NCBI RefSeq assembly: GCF_900104355.1
Contig: NZ_FNIY01000002.1
Location: 682,001-746,000, forward strand
Source of the DNA: Phyllobacterium sp. OV277
GTDB lineage: Bacteria; Pseudomonadota; Alphaproteobacteria; Rhizobiales; Rhizobiaceae
DNA: 64,000 nt
Direction of reading: 5' to 3'
Shown here: positions 8,658 through 19,645 of the stretch, in pieces
Position numbering within the stretch: position 1 is the first letter of the stretch
Layout of the letters: each line of letters begins with the position of its first letter
Notes under the pieces: generated by a model
Databases searched by the model: none
What the model was told of the DNA's origin: nothing
Seen by the model: only the letters and a program-made list of their open reading frames with translations
Translations under genes and position numbers: made by a program

Positions 8658-9839
8658 ATGTCGCACGATAATCTGAAAGTGTTCCCCTCCGTGCGCGAGC
8701 GCTATGATTCGCTCGTGCAAGCCGGGGATATTGATGCGGACCCAGCCCAAGAGCTTCTTGCAAGCCGGTTCGACCGGCTGATCCGTGAACTGGCAACAAA
8801 GCGGCTTGCGACCAAATCCAGCGCGCTGGGCTGGCTGTTCAGCCGCCGTTCGCCGCGCCACGAGGTGATCAAGGGTCTTTATATTTTCGGTGAGGTCGGG
8901 CGCGGCAAAACCATGCTGATGGACATGTTTCATCAGCTCGTTCCAGCCAAACGCAAACGCCGTGCGCATTTTCTCGATTTCATGGCCGACGTGCACGAGC
9001 GCATCAATGCGCATCGAAAAGCGCACAAGAATGGCGAGACCAAACAGGATGATCCTATCCCGCCCGTCGCCGATGCGCTGGCGGAACAGGCTTGGGTCCT
9101 GTGCTTCGATGAATTCACCGTGACTGATATTGCCGACGCAATGATTCTGTCACGGCTGTTTAAGGCATTGTTCGAGCGCGGTGTTGTCCTCGTCGCCACA
9201 TCCAATGTGGAACCTGACAATCTTTATCGGGACGGGTTGAACCGGCAGCTTTTTCTGCCCTTTATCGATCTCTTGAAAACCAATGTTGACGTTATCAATC
9301 TGGACGCGCGTACGGATTACCGGCTGGAAAAACTCAACCGCATGCCGGTTTATCTCTCACCGCTGAGCGAGGATACAACGCGCAAAATGGATGACGCCTG
9401 GCATGCGGCGACCGATGGGGCGACCGTTGCCGAAGACAGTTTCAAGGTCAAGGGCCGCACGGTTATTGTTCCGCAGGCGGCCCGTCATGTGGCGCGTTTT
9501 ACATTCGCTGATCTTTGCTCAAAGCCATTGGGTGCATTGGACTATGCAGCCATTATTTCGCGGTACCAGACAATCTTTATCGATGACGTTCCGATTCTTG
9601 ACTACTCCAGACGCAACGAGGCCAAGCGGTTCATCATTCTCATCGACATTCTCTATGATCACCATGTGCATGTGGTAATTTCCGCGGCAGCTTCGCCTGA
9701 TAAGCTTTATGAGGCCAATCGCGGCACCGAGGCTTTCGAGTTTGACCGCACAGCTTCGCGCCTCTTTGAAATGCAGAGCGCGGACTATCTCGCGGAAGCC
9801 GCACCTATAGCTGAAGAATCAGGACCCGCAGAGGCCTGA
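8658..9839 (+). CDS. zapE: Cell division protein ZapE (AFG1-like ATPase)
   Basis: ZapE is an AFG1-type P-loop ATPase that associates with the Z-ring late in division and is related to the mitochondrial ATPase Afg1/Lace1. The 393-residue protein has the Walker A motif GEVGRGKTMLMDMF near residue 80, the Walker B segment LCFDEFTVTDIADAMIL, the sensor region VATSNVEPDNLYRDGLNR and the family ends LDYAAIISRYQTIFIDDVPIL and EFDRTASRLFEMQS. The start at ATG 8658 (MSHDNLKVFPSV) follows a GGAG motif. In many Hyphomicrobiales zapE lies immediately upstream of mdh-sucCDAB, as here. Confidence 0.94.
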   Translation: MSHDNLKVFPSVRERYDSLVQAGDIDADPAQELLASRFDRLIRELATKRLATKSSALGWLFSRRSPRHEVIKGLYIFGEVGRGKTMLMDMFHQLVPAKRKRRAHFLDFMADVHERINAHRKAHKNGETKQDDPIPPVADALAEQAWVLCFDEFTVTDIADAMILSRLFKALFERGVVLVATSNVEPDNLYRDGLNRQLFLPFIDLLKTNVDVINLDARTDYRLEKLNRMPVYLSPLSEDTTRKMDDAWHAATDGATVAEDSFKVKGRTVIVPQAARHVARFTFADLCSKPLGALDYAAIISRYQTIFIDDVPILDYSRRNEAKRFIILIDILYDHHVHVVISAAASPDKLYEANRGTEAFEFDRTASRLFEMQSADYLAEAAPIAEESGPAEA

Positions 9840-9935
9840 GTTCGCTATCAAATGACTGTGATGCGGGTCGCCCTTATTTCATCATTTTGATATGTTGCCT
9901 ATGTTAGATAACGCCAGAAAATCCTTCCTCAGGCT

Positions 9936-9986
9936 AAATTCAATTGACGTTTACGTAAATCCCATCAAATCTAAACGATTGAATTT
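9936..9986. promoter_or_regulatory. Inverted repeat with the TCA motif upstream of mdh
   Basis: AAATTCAAT (9936-9944) plus CGTTTA (9948-9953), separated by TGA, is the reverse complement of TAAACGATTGAATTT at 9972-9986. This gives a 15-bp inverted repeat with a 3-base bulge and an 18-base spacer. The right arm is identical, base for base, to 34021-34035 upstream of sdhC. It sits in the 293-bp gap before mdh, about 150 bp upstream of the start codon, and is a likely operator or promoter element. Confidence 0.55.
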
Positions 9987-10021
9987 ATTGGGGGGAAAAT
10001 TTTTGGTTGAGTTATTTTTGA

Positions 10022-11095
<1,074 letters not shown>

Positions 11096-11160
11096 TTCGG
11101 CCTGAACATTCTGAAACGATCCAGTGTTTGTGCCGGATTTTTCGTAGAGGAAGTTAACTG

Positions 11161-12357
11161 ATGAATATTCACGAATATCAGGCCAAGCGCCTGCTCCACT
11201 CCTTCGGTGCGCCGATTGCCAATGGCGTTGCCGTCTATTCCGTCGAACAGGCGGAAGAGTGGGCAAAGACGCTGCCCGGTCCGCTTTATGTGGTCAAGAG
11301 CCAGATTCATGCGGGCGGTCGTGGCAAGGGTAAATTCAAGGAACTCGGTCCTGACGCAAAGGGCGGTGTTCGCCTTTCGAAGTCGGTCGAGGAAGTTGTT
11401 GCCAATGCCAAGGAAATGCTAGGCAATACGCTTGTAACCAAGCAGACTGGTCCCGCTGGCAAGCAGGTCAATCGCCTCTACATCGAAGATGGTGCGGACA
11501 TTGACCGCGAGCTTTATCTGTCGATTCTCGTTGATCGTACGGTTGGCCGTCCGGCTTTCGTGGTTTCCACGGAAGGCGGCATGGACATCGAAGCTGTAGC
11601 CCATGACACGCCGGAAAAGATCATCACCGTGGCGATCGATCCGGAAAAGGGCGTGACAGCGGATGATATAACGAAGATCAGCGATGCTTATGGCCTGACC
11701 GGCGAAGCGCGCACGGACGGCGAAACGCTGTTCCCGATCCTCTACAAGGCCTTCACCGAGAAAGACATGAGCCTGCTCGAGGTCAACCCGCTGATCGTCA
11801 TGACCAATGGCCGTCTGCGCGTTCTCGATGCCAAGGTCTCCTTCGATGGCAACGCGCTGTTCCGTCATCCTGATGTGGTTGAACTGCGTGACACCACGGA
11901 AGAAGACGCCAAGGAAATCGAAGCGTCCAAGTATGATCTCGCCTATGTCGCCCTCGACGGCAATATTGGCTGCATGGTCAATGGTGCCGGTCTTGCCATG
12001 GCAACGATGGATATCATCAAGCTCTATGGTGCGGAGCCAGCAAACTTCCTCGACGTTGGCGGCGGCGCCAACAAGGAGAAGGTGACGGCTGCGTTCAAGA
12101 TCATCACTGCCGATCCGGCTGTTGAAGGCATCCTGATCAACATTTTCGGCGGCATCATGAAGTGTGATGTGATTGCTGAAGGTGTGATCGCTGCGGTCAA
12201 GGAAGTGGGCCTCAAGGTTCCGCTGGTTGTCCGCCTTGAAGGCACCAATGCCGAGCTCGGCAAGAAGATCATCAATGAAAGCGGCCTCAACGTCGTTTCC
12301 GCCGATGATCTCGATGACGCGGCTCAGAAAATCGTCAAGGCCGTGAAGGGAAACTAA
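11161..12357 (+). CDS. sucC: Succinyl-CoA synthetase (ADP-forming) beta subunit
   Basis: SucC is the nucleotide-binding ATP-grasp subunit of succinyl-CoA synthetase, which makes ATP or GTP while converting succinyl-CoA to succinate. The 398-residue length is standard. It shows the N-terminal [12 protein letters not shown], the ATP-grasp lysine region [16 protein letters not shown], the metal-binding LLEVNPL and the C-terminal ligase domain with [26 protein letters not shown] and [21 protein letters not shown] element precedes the ATG. The sucD start follows its stop by 3 bp. Confidence 0.98.
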   Translation: MNIHEYQAKRLLHSFGAPIANGVAVYSVEQAEEWAKTLPGPLYVVKSQIHAGGRGKGKFKELGPDAKGGVRLSKSVEEVVANAKEMLGNTLVTKQTGPAGKQVNRLYIEDGADIDRELYLSILVDRTVGRPAFVVSTEGGMDIEAVAHDTPEKIITVAIDPEKGVTADDITKISDAYGLTGEARTDGETLFPILYKAFTEKDMSLLEVNPLIVMTNGRLRVLDAKVSFDGNALFRHPDVVELRDTTEEDAKEIEASKYDLAYVALDGNIGCMVNGAGLAMATMDIIKLYGAEPANFLDVGGGANKEKVTAAFKIITADPAVEGILINIFGGIMKCDVIAEGVIAAVKEVGLKVPLVVRLEGTNAELGKKIINESGLNVVSADDLDDAAQKIVKAVKGN

Positions 12358-12360
12358 GGC

Positions 12361-13275
12361 ATGTCTATTCTTGTTAACAAAGACACCAAGGTTCTCGTTC
12401 AGGGCCTGACCGGCAAGACCGGCACATTCCACACCGAACAGGCTCTGGCCTATTACGGTACCCAGATGGTTGGTGGTATCCACCCGAAAAAGGGCGGCGA
12501 GACCTGGGAGGGCAAGTTGCCGACCGGTGCTGGCGCCCAGTTACCGATCTTCGCATCGGTTGCCGAAGGCAAGGATCGCACCGGCGCCAACGCCTCGGTG
12601 ATCTATGTGCCGCCAGCAGGCGCTGCCGAAGCCATTCTTGAAGCAATCGAGGCGGAAATCCCGCTGATCATCTGCATCACCGAAGGCATTCCGGTTATCG
12701 ACATGGTTCGCGTCAAGGCTCGCCTCGACCGTTCGACTTCGCGCCTGATCGGCCCGAACTGCCCCGGCGTCCTGACCCCTGAAGAATGCAAGATCGGCAT
12801 TATGCCGGGCAATATCTTCCAGAAGGGTTCGGTGGGTGTTGTATCCCGCTCCGGCACACTTACCTATGAAGCAGTGTTCCAGACAACGAATGAAGGCCTT
12901 GGCCAGACAACGGCAGTCGGTATTGGCGGTGATCCTGTAAAGGGTACCGAATTCATCGACATACTTGAGATGTTCCTGGCTGATGAAGCAACAAAGTCCA
13001 TCATCATGATCGGCGAAATCGGCGGCTCGGCTGAAGAAGACGCAGCACAGTTTATTGCCGACGAAGCCAAGCGCGGACGCAAGAAGCCAATGGCCGGTTT
13101 CATCGCCGGACGTACGGCTCCTCCCGGACGCACTATGGGCCATGCCGGCGCTGTTATTTCGGGCGGCAAGGGTGGCGCAGAAGACAAGATCGCTGCCATG
13201 GAAGCTGCAGGTATCCGCGTTTCGCCTTCACCGGCGCAGCTCGGCAAGACATTGGTTGAAGTCCTCAAGGGCTAA
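12361..13275 (+). CDS. sucD: Succinyl-CoA synthetase alpha subunit
   Basis: SucD binds CoA and carries the phosphohistidine intermediate. This 304-residue protein has the CoA-binding Rossmann domain ([23 protein letters not shown]), the segment [21 protein letters not shown], and the phosphorylated histidine in [14 protein letters not shown] (His261). It follows sucC after 3 bp. Downstream, before sucA, is an 187-bp gap with three hairpins, which may uncouple sucAB expression from sucCD. Confidence 0.98.
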   Translation: MSILVNKDTKVLVQGLTGKTGTFHTEQALAYYGTQMVGGIHPKKGGETWEGKLPTGAGAQLPIFASVAEGKDRTGANASVIYVPPAGAAEAILEAIEAEIPLIICITEGIPVIDMVRVKARLDRSTSRLIGPNCPGVLTPEECKIGIMPGNIFQKGSVGVVSRSGTLTYEAVFQTTNEGLGQTTAVGIGGDPVKGTEFIDILEMFLADEATKSIIMIGEIGGSAEEDAAQFIADEAKRGRKKPMAGFIAGRTAPPGRTMGHAGAVISGGKGGAEDKIAAMEAAGIRVSPSPAQLGKTLVEVLKG

Positions 13276-13285
13276 AACCGCAGTT

Positions 13286-13379
13286 GGGCAGATTTCTGCC
13301 CGGATTGCAGACCAAGACAGATCGGGGCGGCTCTTCGCCCCGTTCAAATCCACGGGGATTTCCCGGCAAGGGCCGGAAA
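13286..13379 (+). other. Three successive hairpins between sucD and sucA
   Basis: GGGCAG-ATTT-CTGCCC (13286-13301), CGGGGCG with CGCCCCG around a 6-base loop (13323-13342), and a bulged stem TTTCC-GGC/GCC-GGAAA (about 13359-13379) lie in tandem in the sucD-sucA gap. None is followed by a long T-run. They could be partial terminators, RNA-processing or stabilising structures that set the ratio of SucCD to SucAB. Confidence 0.5.
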
Positions 13380-13462
13380 CCTCAACCCAGAGTGTTCTTG
13401 GGTCGCGATGATCCTGGACGCTCTCATCAAGGGAGACGGAGCGGGTGCTCCGGTCAACACAC

Positions 13463-16400
13463 ATGGCACGTCAAGAACAGGCCAACGACATTTTCGCGCT
13501 CACATCATTTCTCTATGGTGGCAATGCCCATTATATCGAGGAACTGCATGCGCAGTATGAGAAGGACCCGGCATCGGTTGGTCCCGAATGGCAGGAATTC
13601 TTTGCCAATCTCAACGACACCAAAGCCGATGTCATCAAGAACGCTCAGGGCGCATCCTGGGAAAAGCCAAACTGGCCGATCGCTGGCAATGGTGAACTCG
13701 TCTCCGCGCTCGACGGCAATTGGGGTGAAGTTGAAAAACACATCACTGACAAGCTGAAGGCCAAATCCACCAATGGCGCAGCAAACGGTGCGGCAGTATC
13801 GGCTGCCACAGCCACGGCGGACATTATCCACGCGGCCCGCGATTCCGTACGCGCCATCATGATGATCCGCGCCTACCGTATGCGTGGTCACCTGCATGCC
13901 AAGCTCGATCCGCTTGGCCTCGCCGAGGTGAAGGAAGATTATAACGAGCTGTCGCCCGAGAGCTACGGCTTCTCGCCCGCAGACTATGACCGCAAGATCT
14001 TCATCGACAATGTGCTGGGTCTCGAATACGCGACCATCCCGCAGATGCTCGACATTCTGCAGCGTACCTATTGCTCGACCATCGGCGTCGAGTTCATGCA
14101 CATTTCCGATCCGGTGGAAAAGTCGTGGATTCAGGAACGCATCGAAGGCCCGGACAAGGGCGTTGCCTTCACCGCTGAGGGTAAGAAGGCCATTCTGTCG
14201 AAGCTGATCGAGGCTGAAGGTTTCGAGCAGTTCATCGATGTCAAGTATAAGGGCACGAAGCGTTTCGGTCTTGATGGTGGTGAGTCCCTCATCCCGGCAC
14301 TGGAGCAGATCGTCAAGCGCGGCGGCTCGATGGGCCTGAAGGAAATCGTCCTTGGCATGGCGCACCGCGGCCGTCTCAACGTGCTCAGCCAGTTCATGCG
14401 CAAGCCACACCGCGCGATCTTCCACGAATTCAAGGGCGGCTCCTACGCGCCTGATGATGTCGAAGGTTCCGGTGACGTGAAGTACCATCTGGGTGCGTCA
14501 TCGGACCGTGAGTTCGATGGCAACAAGGTCCATCTGTCGCTGACGGCCAACCCGTCGCATCTGGAAATCGTCAATCCGGTTGTCATGGGCAAGGCCCGCG
14601 CCAAGCAGGATCTGCTGGCCGGTCGTGACCGCGACGATATGGTTCCGCTGTCGGAGCGCGCCAAGATCATGCCGCTGCTGCTGCATGGCGATGCCTCATT
14701 TGCCGGTCAGGGTGTGGTTGCGGAATGTCTTGGCCTTTCCGGCCTGCGCGGTCACCGCGTTGGCGGTACGGTGCATTTCATCATCAACAACCAGATTGGT
14801 TTCACCACCAATCCGCGCCTGTCGCGTTCTTCGCCTTATCCATCCGATGTGGCCAAGATGATTGAGGCACCGATTTTCCACGTCAATGGCGACGATCCGG
14901 AAGCGGTTGTGTATGTGGCGAAGATTGCCACCGAATACCGCATGACATTCCACAAGCCGGTTGTCATCGACATGTTCTGCTATCGCCGCTTCGGTCACAA
15001 TGAAGGCGACGAGCCTGCATTCACACAGCCGCTGATGTACAAGACCATTCGTGGCCAGAAGACAACGGTTCAGCTCTACTCTGCCAAGCTGATCGAGCAG
15101 GGTCTGCTTGCTGAAGCTGATGTCGAGAAGATGCGTGCCGCGTGGCGCGAAAACCTCGAACAGGAGTTTGAAGCCGGCCAACACTACAAGCCCAACAAGG
15201 CCGATTGGCTGGATGGTGCGTGGAGTGGTCTGCGTACGGCTGATAATGCGGACGAACAGCGCCGCGGCAAAACAGGGCTTCCGTTGAAGACAGTCAAGGA
15301 AATCGGCAAGAAGCTTGCCGAAGTTCCAGCTGGTTTCAATGTACACCGGACGATCCAGCGCTTTCAGGATAACCGTGCCAAGATGGTCGAAACCGGTGAA
15401 GGTTTCGATTGGGCCATGGCTGAGGCTCTGGCTTTCGGCTCGCTGGCTATCGAAGGTCATCCAATCCGTCTGTCGGGTCAGGATGTCGAGCGCGGTACAT
15501 TCAGCCAGCGTCATTCGGTTCTCTACGATCAGGAAACCGAACAGCGTTACATTCCGCTCAACAACCTGCAAAAAGGTCAGGCGATCTACGAAGTCATCAA
15601 CTCGATGCTTTCGGAAGAGGCTGTGCTTGGTTTTGAGTATGGCTATTCGCTATCGGATCCACGTGCGTTGACATTGTGGGAAGCCCAGTTCGGCGATTTC
15701 GCCAACGGTGCGCAGGTTGTGTTCGACCAGTTTATCTCGTCGGGCGAACGCAAGTGGCTGCGTATGTCAGGTCTCGTCTGCCTGCTGCCGCATGGTTATG
15801 AAGGTCAGGGTCCGGAGCATTCTTCGGCCCGTCTGGAACGCTATCTGCAGCTTTGTGCGGAAGACAATATGCAGGTGGCAAACTGCACCACACCTGCCAA
15901 TTACTTCCATATCCTGCGCCGCCAGATGAAACGCGACTTCCGCAAGCCGCTCATCCTGATGACACCGAAATCACTGCTGCGTCATAAGCGTGCCGTGTCC
16001 TCGATCAGCGACTTCACAGGCGATTCCTCGTTCCACCGTCTGCTGTGGGATGATGCGCAGCTCCTGAAGGATCAGGTCATCAAGCTGCAGAAGGACTCGA
16101 AGATTCGGCGGGTCGTCCTGTGCTCGGGCAAGGTCTATTACGACCTTTATGAAGAGCGCGAGAAGCGTGGTATTGACGATGTCTATCTGCTGCGTGTCGA
16201 ACAGCTTTATCCTTTCCCGGCCAAGGCGCTGATCACTGAGCTGTCCCGCTTCCGCAATGCGGAAATGGTCTGGTGTCAGGAAGAGCCCAAGAACATGGGC
16301 GCCTGGGCCTTTATCGATCCTTATCTGGAATGGGTTCTGGCGCATATCGATGCCAAGCATCAGCGCGTTCGTTATACTGGACGTCCTGCCGCTGCATCAA

Positions 16401-16471
16401 CAGCAACAGGCCTCATGTCCAAACACCTTGCACAGCTCGAAGCATTCCTTGAAGATGCCCTCGGCTCCTAA
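13463..16471 (+). CDS. sucA: 2-oxoglutarate dehydrogenase E1 component
   Basis: SucA is the thiamin-diphosphate-dependent E1 subunit that decarboxylates 2-oxoglutarate and transfers the succinyl group to the lipoyl arm of SucB. The 1002-residue protein has the N-terminal E2-binding segment ([21 protein letters not shown]), ThDP-domain motifs ([51 protein letters not shown]) and the pyrimidine-domain [17 protein letters not shown]. The conserved family start MARQEQAND is at 13463. A GTG at 13445 in the same frame has the better-placed GGGAG and would add six residues, so the start is not fully settled. Confidence 0.97.
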   Translation: MARQEQANDIFALTSFLYGGNAHYIEELHAQYEKDPASVGPEWQEFFANLNDTKADVIKNAQGASWEKPNWPIAGNGELVSALDGNWGEVEKHITDKLKAKSTNGAANGAAVSAATATADIIHAARDSVRAIMMIRAYRMRGHLHAKLDPLGLAEVKEDYNELSPESYGFSPADYDRKIFIDNVLGLEYATIPQMLDILQRTYCSTIGVEFMHISDPVEKSWIQERIEGPDKGVAFTAEGKKAILSKLIEAEGFEQFIDVKYKGTKRFGLDGGESLIPALEQIVKRGGSMGLKEIVLGMAHRGRLNVLSQFMRKPHRAIFHEFKGGSYAPDDVEGSGDVKYHLGASSDREFDGNKVHLSLTANPSHLEIVNPVVMGKARAKQDLLAGRDRDDMVPLSERAKIMPLLLHGDASFAGQGVVAECLGLSGLRGHRVGGTVHFIINNQIGFTTNPRLSRSSPYPSDVAKMIEAPIFHVNGDDPEAVVYVAKIATEYRMTFHKPVVIDMFCYRRFGHNEGDEPAFTQPLMYKTIRGQKTTVQLYSAKLIEQGLLAEADVEKMRAAWRENLEQEFEAGQHYKPNKADWLDGAWSGLRTADNADEQRRGKTGLPLKTVKEIGKKLAEVPAGFNVHRTIQRFQDNRAKMVETGEGFDWAMAEALAFGSLAIEGHPIRLSGQDVERGTFSQRHSVLYDQETEQRYIPLNNLQKGQAIYEVINSMLSEEAVLGFEYGYSLSDPRALTLWEAQFGDFANGAQVVFDQFISSGERKWLRMSGLVCLLPHGYEGQGPEHSSARLERYLQLCAEDNMQVANCTTPANYFHILRRQMKRDFRKPLILMTPKSLLRHKRAVSSISDFTGDSSFHRLLWDDAQLLKDQVIKLQKDSKIRRVVLCSGKVYYDLYEEREKRGIDDVYLLRVEQLYPFPAKALITELSRFRNAEMVWCQEEPKNMGAWAFIDPYLEWVLAHIDAKHQRVRYTGRPAAASTATGLMSKHLAQLEAFLEDALGS

Positions 16472-16518
16472 ACCACAACAAACAGAAGTCATCTGACGAT
16501 CAACGGAAGAGCAAGATC

Positions 16519-17802
16519 ATGGCAACCGAAATTCGCGTCCCAACGCTGGGCGAATCCGTTTCCGAAGCGACCATTGGCAAATGGTTCAAGAAAGTCGGCG
16601 AGGCAATTGTTGCCGACGAGCCGCTGGTAGAACTCGAGACCGACAAGGTAACACTTGAAGTTCCGGCTGCCGCTGCCGGTGTTCTTGAAGAAATCACCGC
16701 CAAGGAAGGCGATACGGTCGAGGTTGGTGCCTTGCTCGGGATGATCGGTGCAGCTGGTGCTGCCCCGGCTGCCAAGAAGGAAGAAGCCAAGCCGGAAGCC
16801 GTTGCACAGGCATCAGGCGCAGCCGGCGCATCTTCGGTCGCTGAAGCTGAAGCAAAGGCCGGCGAAGTTGCAGGCAACACACCAGTAACCGCGCGCAAGG
16901 AAAGCGAAATGCCTGCTTCCCCGGCGGCTTCCAAGCTGCTGGCTGAAAAGGGTGTTTCCGTTTCGCAGGTCGATGGTTCCGGCAAGCGTGGTCAGGTGCT
17001 CAAGGGTGATGTGCTCGATGCCGTTGCCAAGGGTATCGCTGCACAGCCAGCCGCCGCTCCTGCACCGCAGGCCGCCCGTCCGGCCTCTTCGGCGGATGAT
17101 GCGTCACGCGAAGAGCGGGTGAAGATGACCCGCCTGCGCCAGACCATTGCGCGCCGCCTCAAGGATGCGCAGAGCACTGCAGCGATGCTGACCACTTACA
17201 ACGAAGTGGACATGTCGGCGGTGATGGATCTGCGTAACCGCTACAAGGAAATTTTTGAGAAGAAGCACGGCGTCAAACTCGGCTTCATGGGCTTCTTCAC
17301 CAAGGCTGTGACCCATGCGCTGAAGGAAATTCCTGCGGTTAATGCGGAAATCGACGGCACTGACATCATCTACAAGAACTTTGCCCATGTTGGCGTTGCT
17401 GTCGGTACGGATAAAGGTCTGGTTGTTCCGGTTGTGCGCAATGCTGATCAGATGTCGATTGCCGAAATCGAGAAGGACATTGGCCGTCTCGGCAAGGCAG
17501 CCCGCGATGGCGCGCTTTCCATGGCTGACATGCAGGGCGGTACATTCACCATCTCCAATGGTGGCGTTTATGGCTCGCTGATGTCCTCGCCGATCCTCAA
17601 TGCACCGCAGTCGGGCATTCTCGGCATGCACAAGATTCAGGACCGTCCAGTTGTTGTCGGCGGCCAGATCGTCATCCGCCCGATGATGTATCTTGCCCTG
17701 AGCTATGACCACCGCATCGTTGACGGCAAGGAAGCCGTGACCTTCCTCGTCCGTGTCAAGGAAAGCCTGGAAGATCCGGAACGTCTGGTTCTCGATCTCT
17801 AA
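16519..17802 (+). CDS. sucB: Dihydrolipoyllysine succinyltransferase, E2 of the 2-oxoglutarate dehydrogenase complex
   Basis: SucB is the core of the 2-oxoglutarate dehydrogenase complex and passes the succinyl group from lipoate to CoA. Domains are in the usual order over 427 residues: an N-terminal lipoyl domain with the lipoylated lysine in ETDKVTLEV (Lys43), an Ala/Pro/Glu-rich linker, the peripheral subunit-binding domain (about 133-170, [13 protein letters not shown]), a second linker, and the catalytic acyltransferase domain ending in [16 protein letters not shown] with catalytic His398. It follows sucA after 47 bp. The E3 partner lpdA is three genes downstream, not adjacent. Confidence 0.98.
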   Translation: MATEIRVPTLGESVSEATIGKWFKKVGEAIVADEPLVELETDKVTLEVPAAAAGVLEEITAKEGDTVEVGALLGMIGAAGAAPAAKKEEAKPEAVAQASGAAGASSVAEAEAKAGEVAGNTPVTARKESEMPASPAASKLLAEKGVSVSQVDGSGKRGQVLKGDVLDAVAKGIAAQPAAAPAPQAARPASSADDASREERVKMTRLRQTIARRLKDAQSTAAMLTTYNEVDMSAVMDLRNRYKEIFEKKHGVKLGFMGFFTKAVTHALKEIPAVNAEIDGTDIIYKNFAHVGVAVGTDKGLVVPVVRNADQMSIAEIEKDIGRLGKAARDGALSMADMQGGTFTISNGGVYGSLMSSPILNAPQSGILGMHKIQDRPVVVGGQIVIRPMMYLALSYDHRIVDGKEAVTFLVRVKESLEDPERLVLDL

Positions 17803-17986
17803 GGACAGCAATCGTTGGCCCTGTTCCATCAAAGGAACGGGGCTGCACTTTGTGGTGTGGTGAATCGGATCAGGTTGAGTTAATTTCGCTACCCGATCAC
17901 AAGGCCGGTGCCTCTGCGGTCGATACGTCTGGTATCCATGTTTTGCCGGTCTTCGGAAGAACGGCATGAGATGAAAGGCAACGCAA

Positions 17987-18433
17987 ATGGCTTTTGGACC
18001 GAACTTCCCACCCCTTGAACCTCATATCTGCGTCAAAGGCGGCCTTGAAGCGATCGCCTTTTACGAAAAGGCCTTTGGTGCTGAAAACACGTTCACGCAG
18101 TTGGCCGAAGATGGCAAACGCGTCATGCACGCCAATATTCATCTCTTCGGTGGTTCGTTCATGCTGCATGACGAGTTTCCTGAGTATAGGAATCAGGGTG
18201 GTGAGAACGATGTGATGTCACCACTCACCCGTGGCGGAGCCAGCGTTGCGCTCAATGTCAACCTATCCAAGCCAGCCGCTGTTGATGCAGCGGTGGACCG
18301 GGCAGTCAAGGCAGGCGCGACCCTGATCATGCCGGTTGAAGATACGTTCTGGAATGCCCGTTATGGCCGTATTCGTGACCCTTTCGGTCATGTCTGGGCT
18401 TTTAATGCCGCCCTTGAGGCTGCGGGAGAATAA
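17987..18433 (+). CDS. VOC-family (glyoxalase/PhnB-like) protein
   Basis: This 148-residue single-domain protein of the vicinal oxygen chelate fold resembles PhnB/YdcE-type proteins: PHICVKGGLEAIAFYEKAFGAE at the N-terminus, HANIHLFGGSFMLHDEFPE in the middle and FWNARYGRIRDPFGHVWAFN at the C-terminus. The last block is the typical end of this group. Members bind a metal or small ligands, and many have no assigned reaction. It lies between sucB and a LysE exporter, whose start is 5 bp after its stop, so these two are likely co-transcribed. Confidence 0.85.
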   Translation: MAFGPNFPPLEPHICVKGGLEAIAFYEKAFGAENTFTQLAEDGKRVMHANIHLFGGSFMLHDEFPEYRNQGGENDVMSPLTRGGASVALNVNLSKPAAVDAAVDRAVKAGATLIMPVEDTFWNARYGRIRDPFGHVWAFNAALEAAGE

Positions 18434-18438
18434 TAAGC

Positions 18439-19074
18439 ATGTCGCATTACATGTATGAGTTTCTCGGCCTCATGGCGGTCTTCTCGATCATGATCGTTTC
18501 GCCGGGTGCCGACTTTGCCATTGTTGTACGCCAGAGCATCGTGCATGGCCGTCGTAGCGCCATCATGACCAGTTTTGGCATCGGCGCTTCATTGCTCTTT
18601 CATATCAGCTACACCATTCTCGGCCTTGGCCTGCTGGTGTCGAAATCTCTGTTCCTGTTCGGCATGTTGAAATGGGCCGGTGCGGCCTATCTCTTCTATC
18701 TCGGCGTCAAGGCACTACGTGCGCCCGGAATGGAAGCGCCTGCCATTGTCGCGGGTGAAAAGGACAAGAATATCTCCGATTGGCGTTGTTTCCTGATGGG
18801 CTTTGTCACCAATGCGCTCAACCCAAAGCCTGTTTTGTTCTTCCTGTCGTTGTTTTCGGCTCTCGTCAGCCATGAAACGCCAGCGCTGGTGCAGGCAACC
18901 TATGGCCTGTTCATGGCGATAGCGCTGATCGCCTGGTTTGTCGCGGTTTCAACGTTCTTTACCATGCAATCCGTGCGCGACCGGTTTGTATCTTGGGGCC
19001 GCTGGTTCAACCGTGTGACCGGGCTTGTCTTCATCGGGCTTGGAATCAAGCTCGCAACCCAGCAGGCGAGCTAG
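18439..19074 (+). CDS. LysE/RhtB-family amino-acid exporter
   Basis: The 211-residue inner-membrane protein of the LysE/RhtB superfamily exports amino acids or related small metabolites. It has about six hydrophobic segments and the family signature near the N-terminus, IMIVSPGADFAIVVRQSIVHGRRSA, with GIGASLLFHISYTILGLG after it and FVTNALNPKPVLFFLSLFSALV in the middle. The substrate cannot be predicted. It follows the VOC gene by 5 bp and precedes a periplasmic protein gene by 7 bp, forming a tight three-gene set between sucB and lpdA. Confidence 0.9.
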   Translation: MSHYMYEFLGLMAVFSIMIVSPGADFAIVVRQSIVHGRRSAIMTSFGIGASLLFHISYTILGLGLLVSKSLFLFGMLKWAGAAYLFYLGVKALRAPGMEAPAIVAGEKDKNISDWRCFLMGFVTNALNPKPVLFFLSLFSALVSHETPALVQATYGLFMAIALIAWFVAVSTFFTMQSVRDRFVSWGRWFNRVTGLVFIGLGIKLATQQAS

Positions 19075-19081
19075 AGTACTG

Positions 19082-19612
19082 ATGATCTTGTCCTCTCGCC
19101 ATCGTCTGGGAAAATGCGCTGCCGTTCTTGCGGTGTTCGGTGTGCTGGTGTCGCAACCGGCTTTTGCCGCGTGCCTGCAGGATCATGCCGTCTATACGGA
19201 TAGGGACGATGATTTTACGCTGACGTTCAAAAGCGCCCCGGATGACGGACCGGCAGTCACGGCGAATGAATTCACAATCCGGATGAATGACAGCGATCTC
19301 AAGCTTGATGGTGTTGTCATGTGGGACAAGGATGGGGGCAGACCCAATGCCACTGTCATGTACAAGTGCCCGGCGGGTGACGTAACCGGCGACGAGTTGC
19401 AGCGATGCACTGTCTGGAAAGGTGTTGTCTATGCCTTGAAGGAGGGCGCTGACGCCGAACTTCTGCCAACGGCCAAGGAGCCTTCCGCACAGGCACTGCT
19501 CCTGCCGGATTTTTCCGGCGCGATGAGCAGTTTCAATTTCAAACTCGAAAAACCCCTTGAGACTTTTCCATGGGAAGTCTTCCGTTTCAAAGAATGCGTG
19601 CCCGAACAGTAG
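19082..19612 (+). CDS. Hypothetical periplasmic protein
   Basis: I do not recognise this 176-residue protein. It has a clear Sec signal peptide (basic start, hydrophobic core, cleavage near QPAFA-ACLQ at residue 29). The mature part has four cysteines (ACLQ, YKCPAG, QRCTVW, KECVPEQ), probably forming two disulfides, with an acidic, mixed alpha/beta-like sequence. It starts 7 bp after the LysE exporter gene and 33 bp precede lpdA, so it belongs to the same transcription unit. The alternative in-frame start 19 codons earlier overlaps the exporter and lacks a signal peptide. Confidence 0.75.
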   Translation: MILSSRHRLGKCAAVLAVFGVLVSQPAFAACLQDHAVYTDRDDDFTLTFKSAPDDGPAVTANEFTIRMNDSDLKLDGVVMWDKDGGRPNATVMYKCPAGDVTGDELQRCTVWKGVVYALKEGADAELLPTAKEPSAQALLLPDFSGAMSSFNFKLEKPLETFPWEVFRFKECVPEQ

Positions 19613-19645
19613 TTTCGAGTTGCGTCACAGAAGAAGGATTTAATC

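Noticed and set aside
11419-12483. A 354-codon minus-strand open frame across sucC
   Set aside because: Antisense shadow of sucC/sucD; composition follows the complementary codon pattern.
13505-14488. A 327-codon minus-strand open frame inside sucA
   Set aside because: Shadow of the well-supported sucA frame; no motifs, no ribosome binding site.
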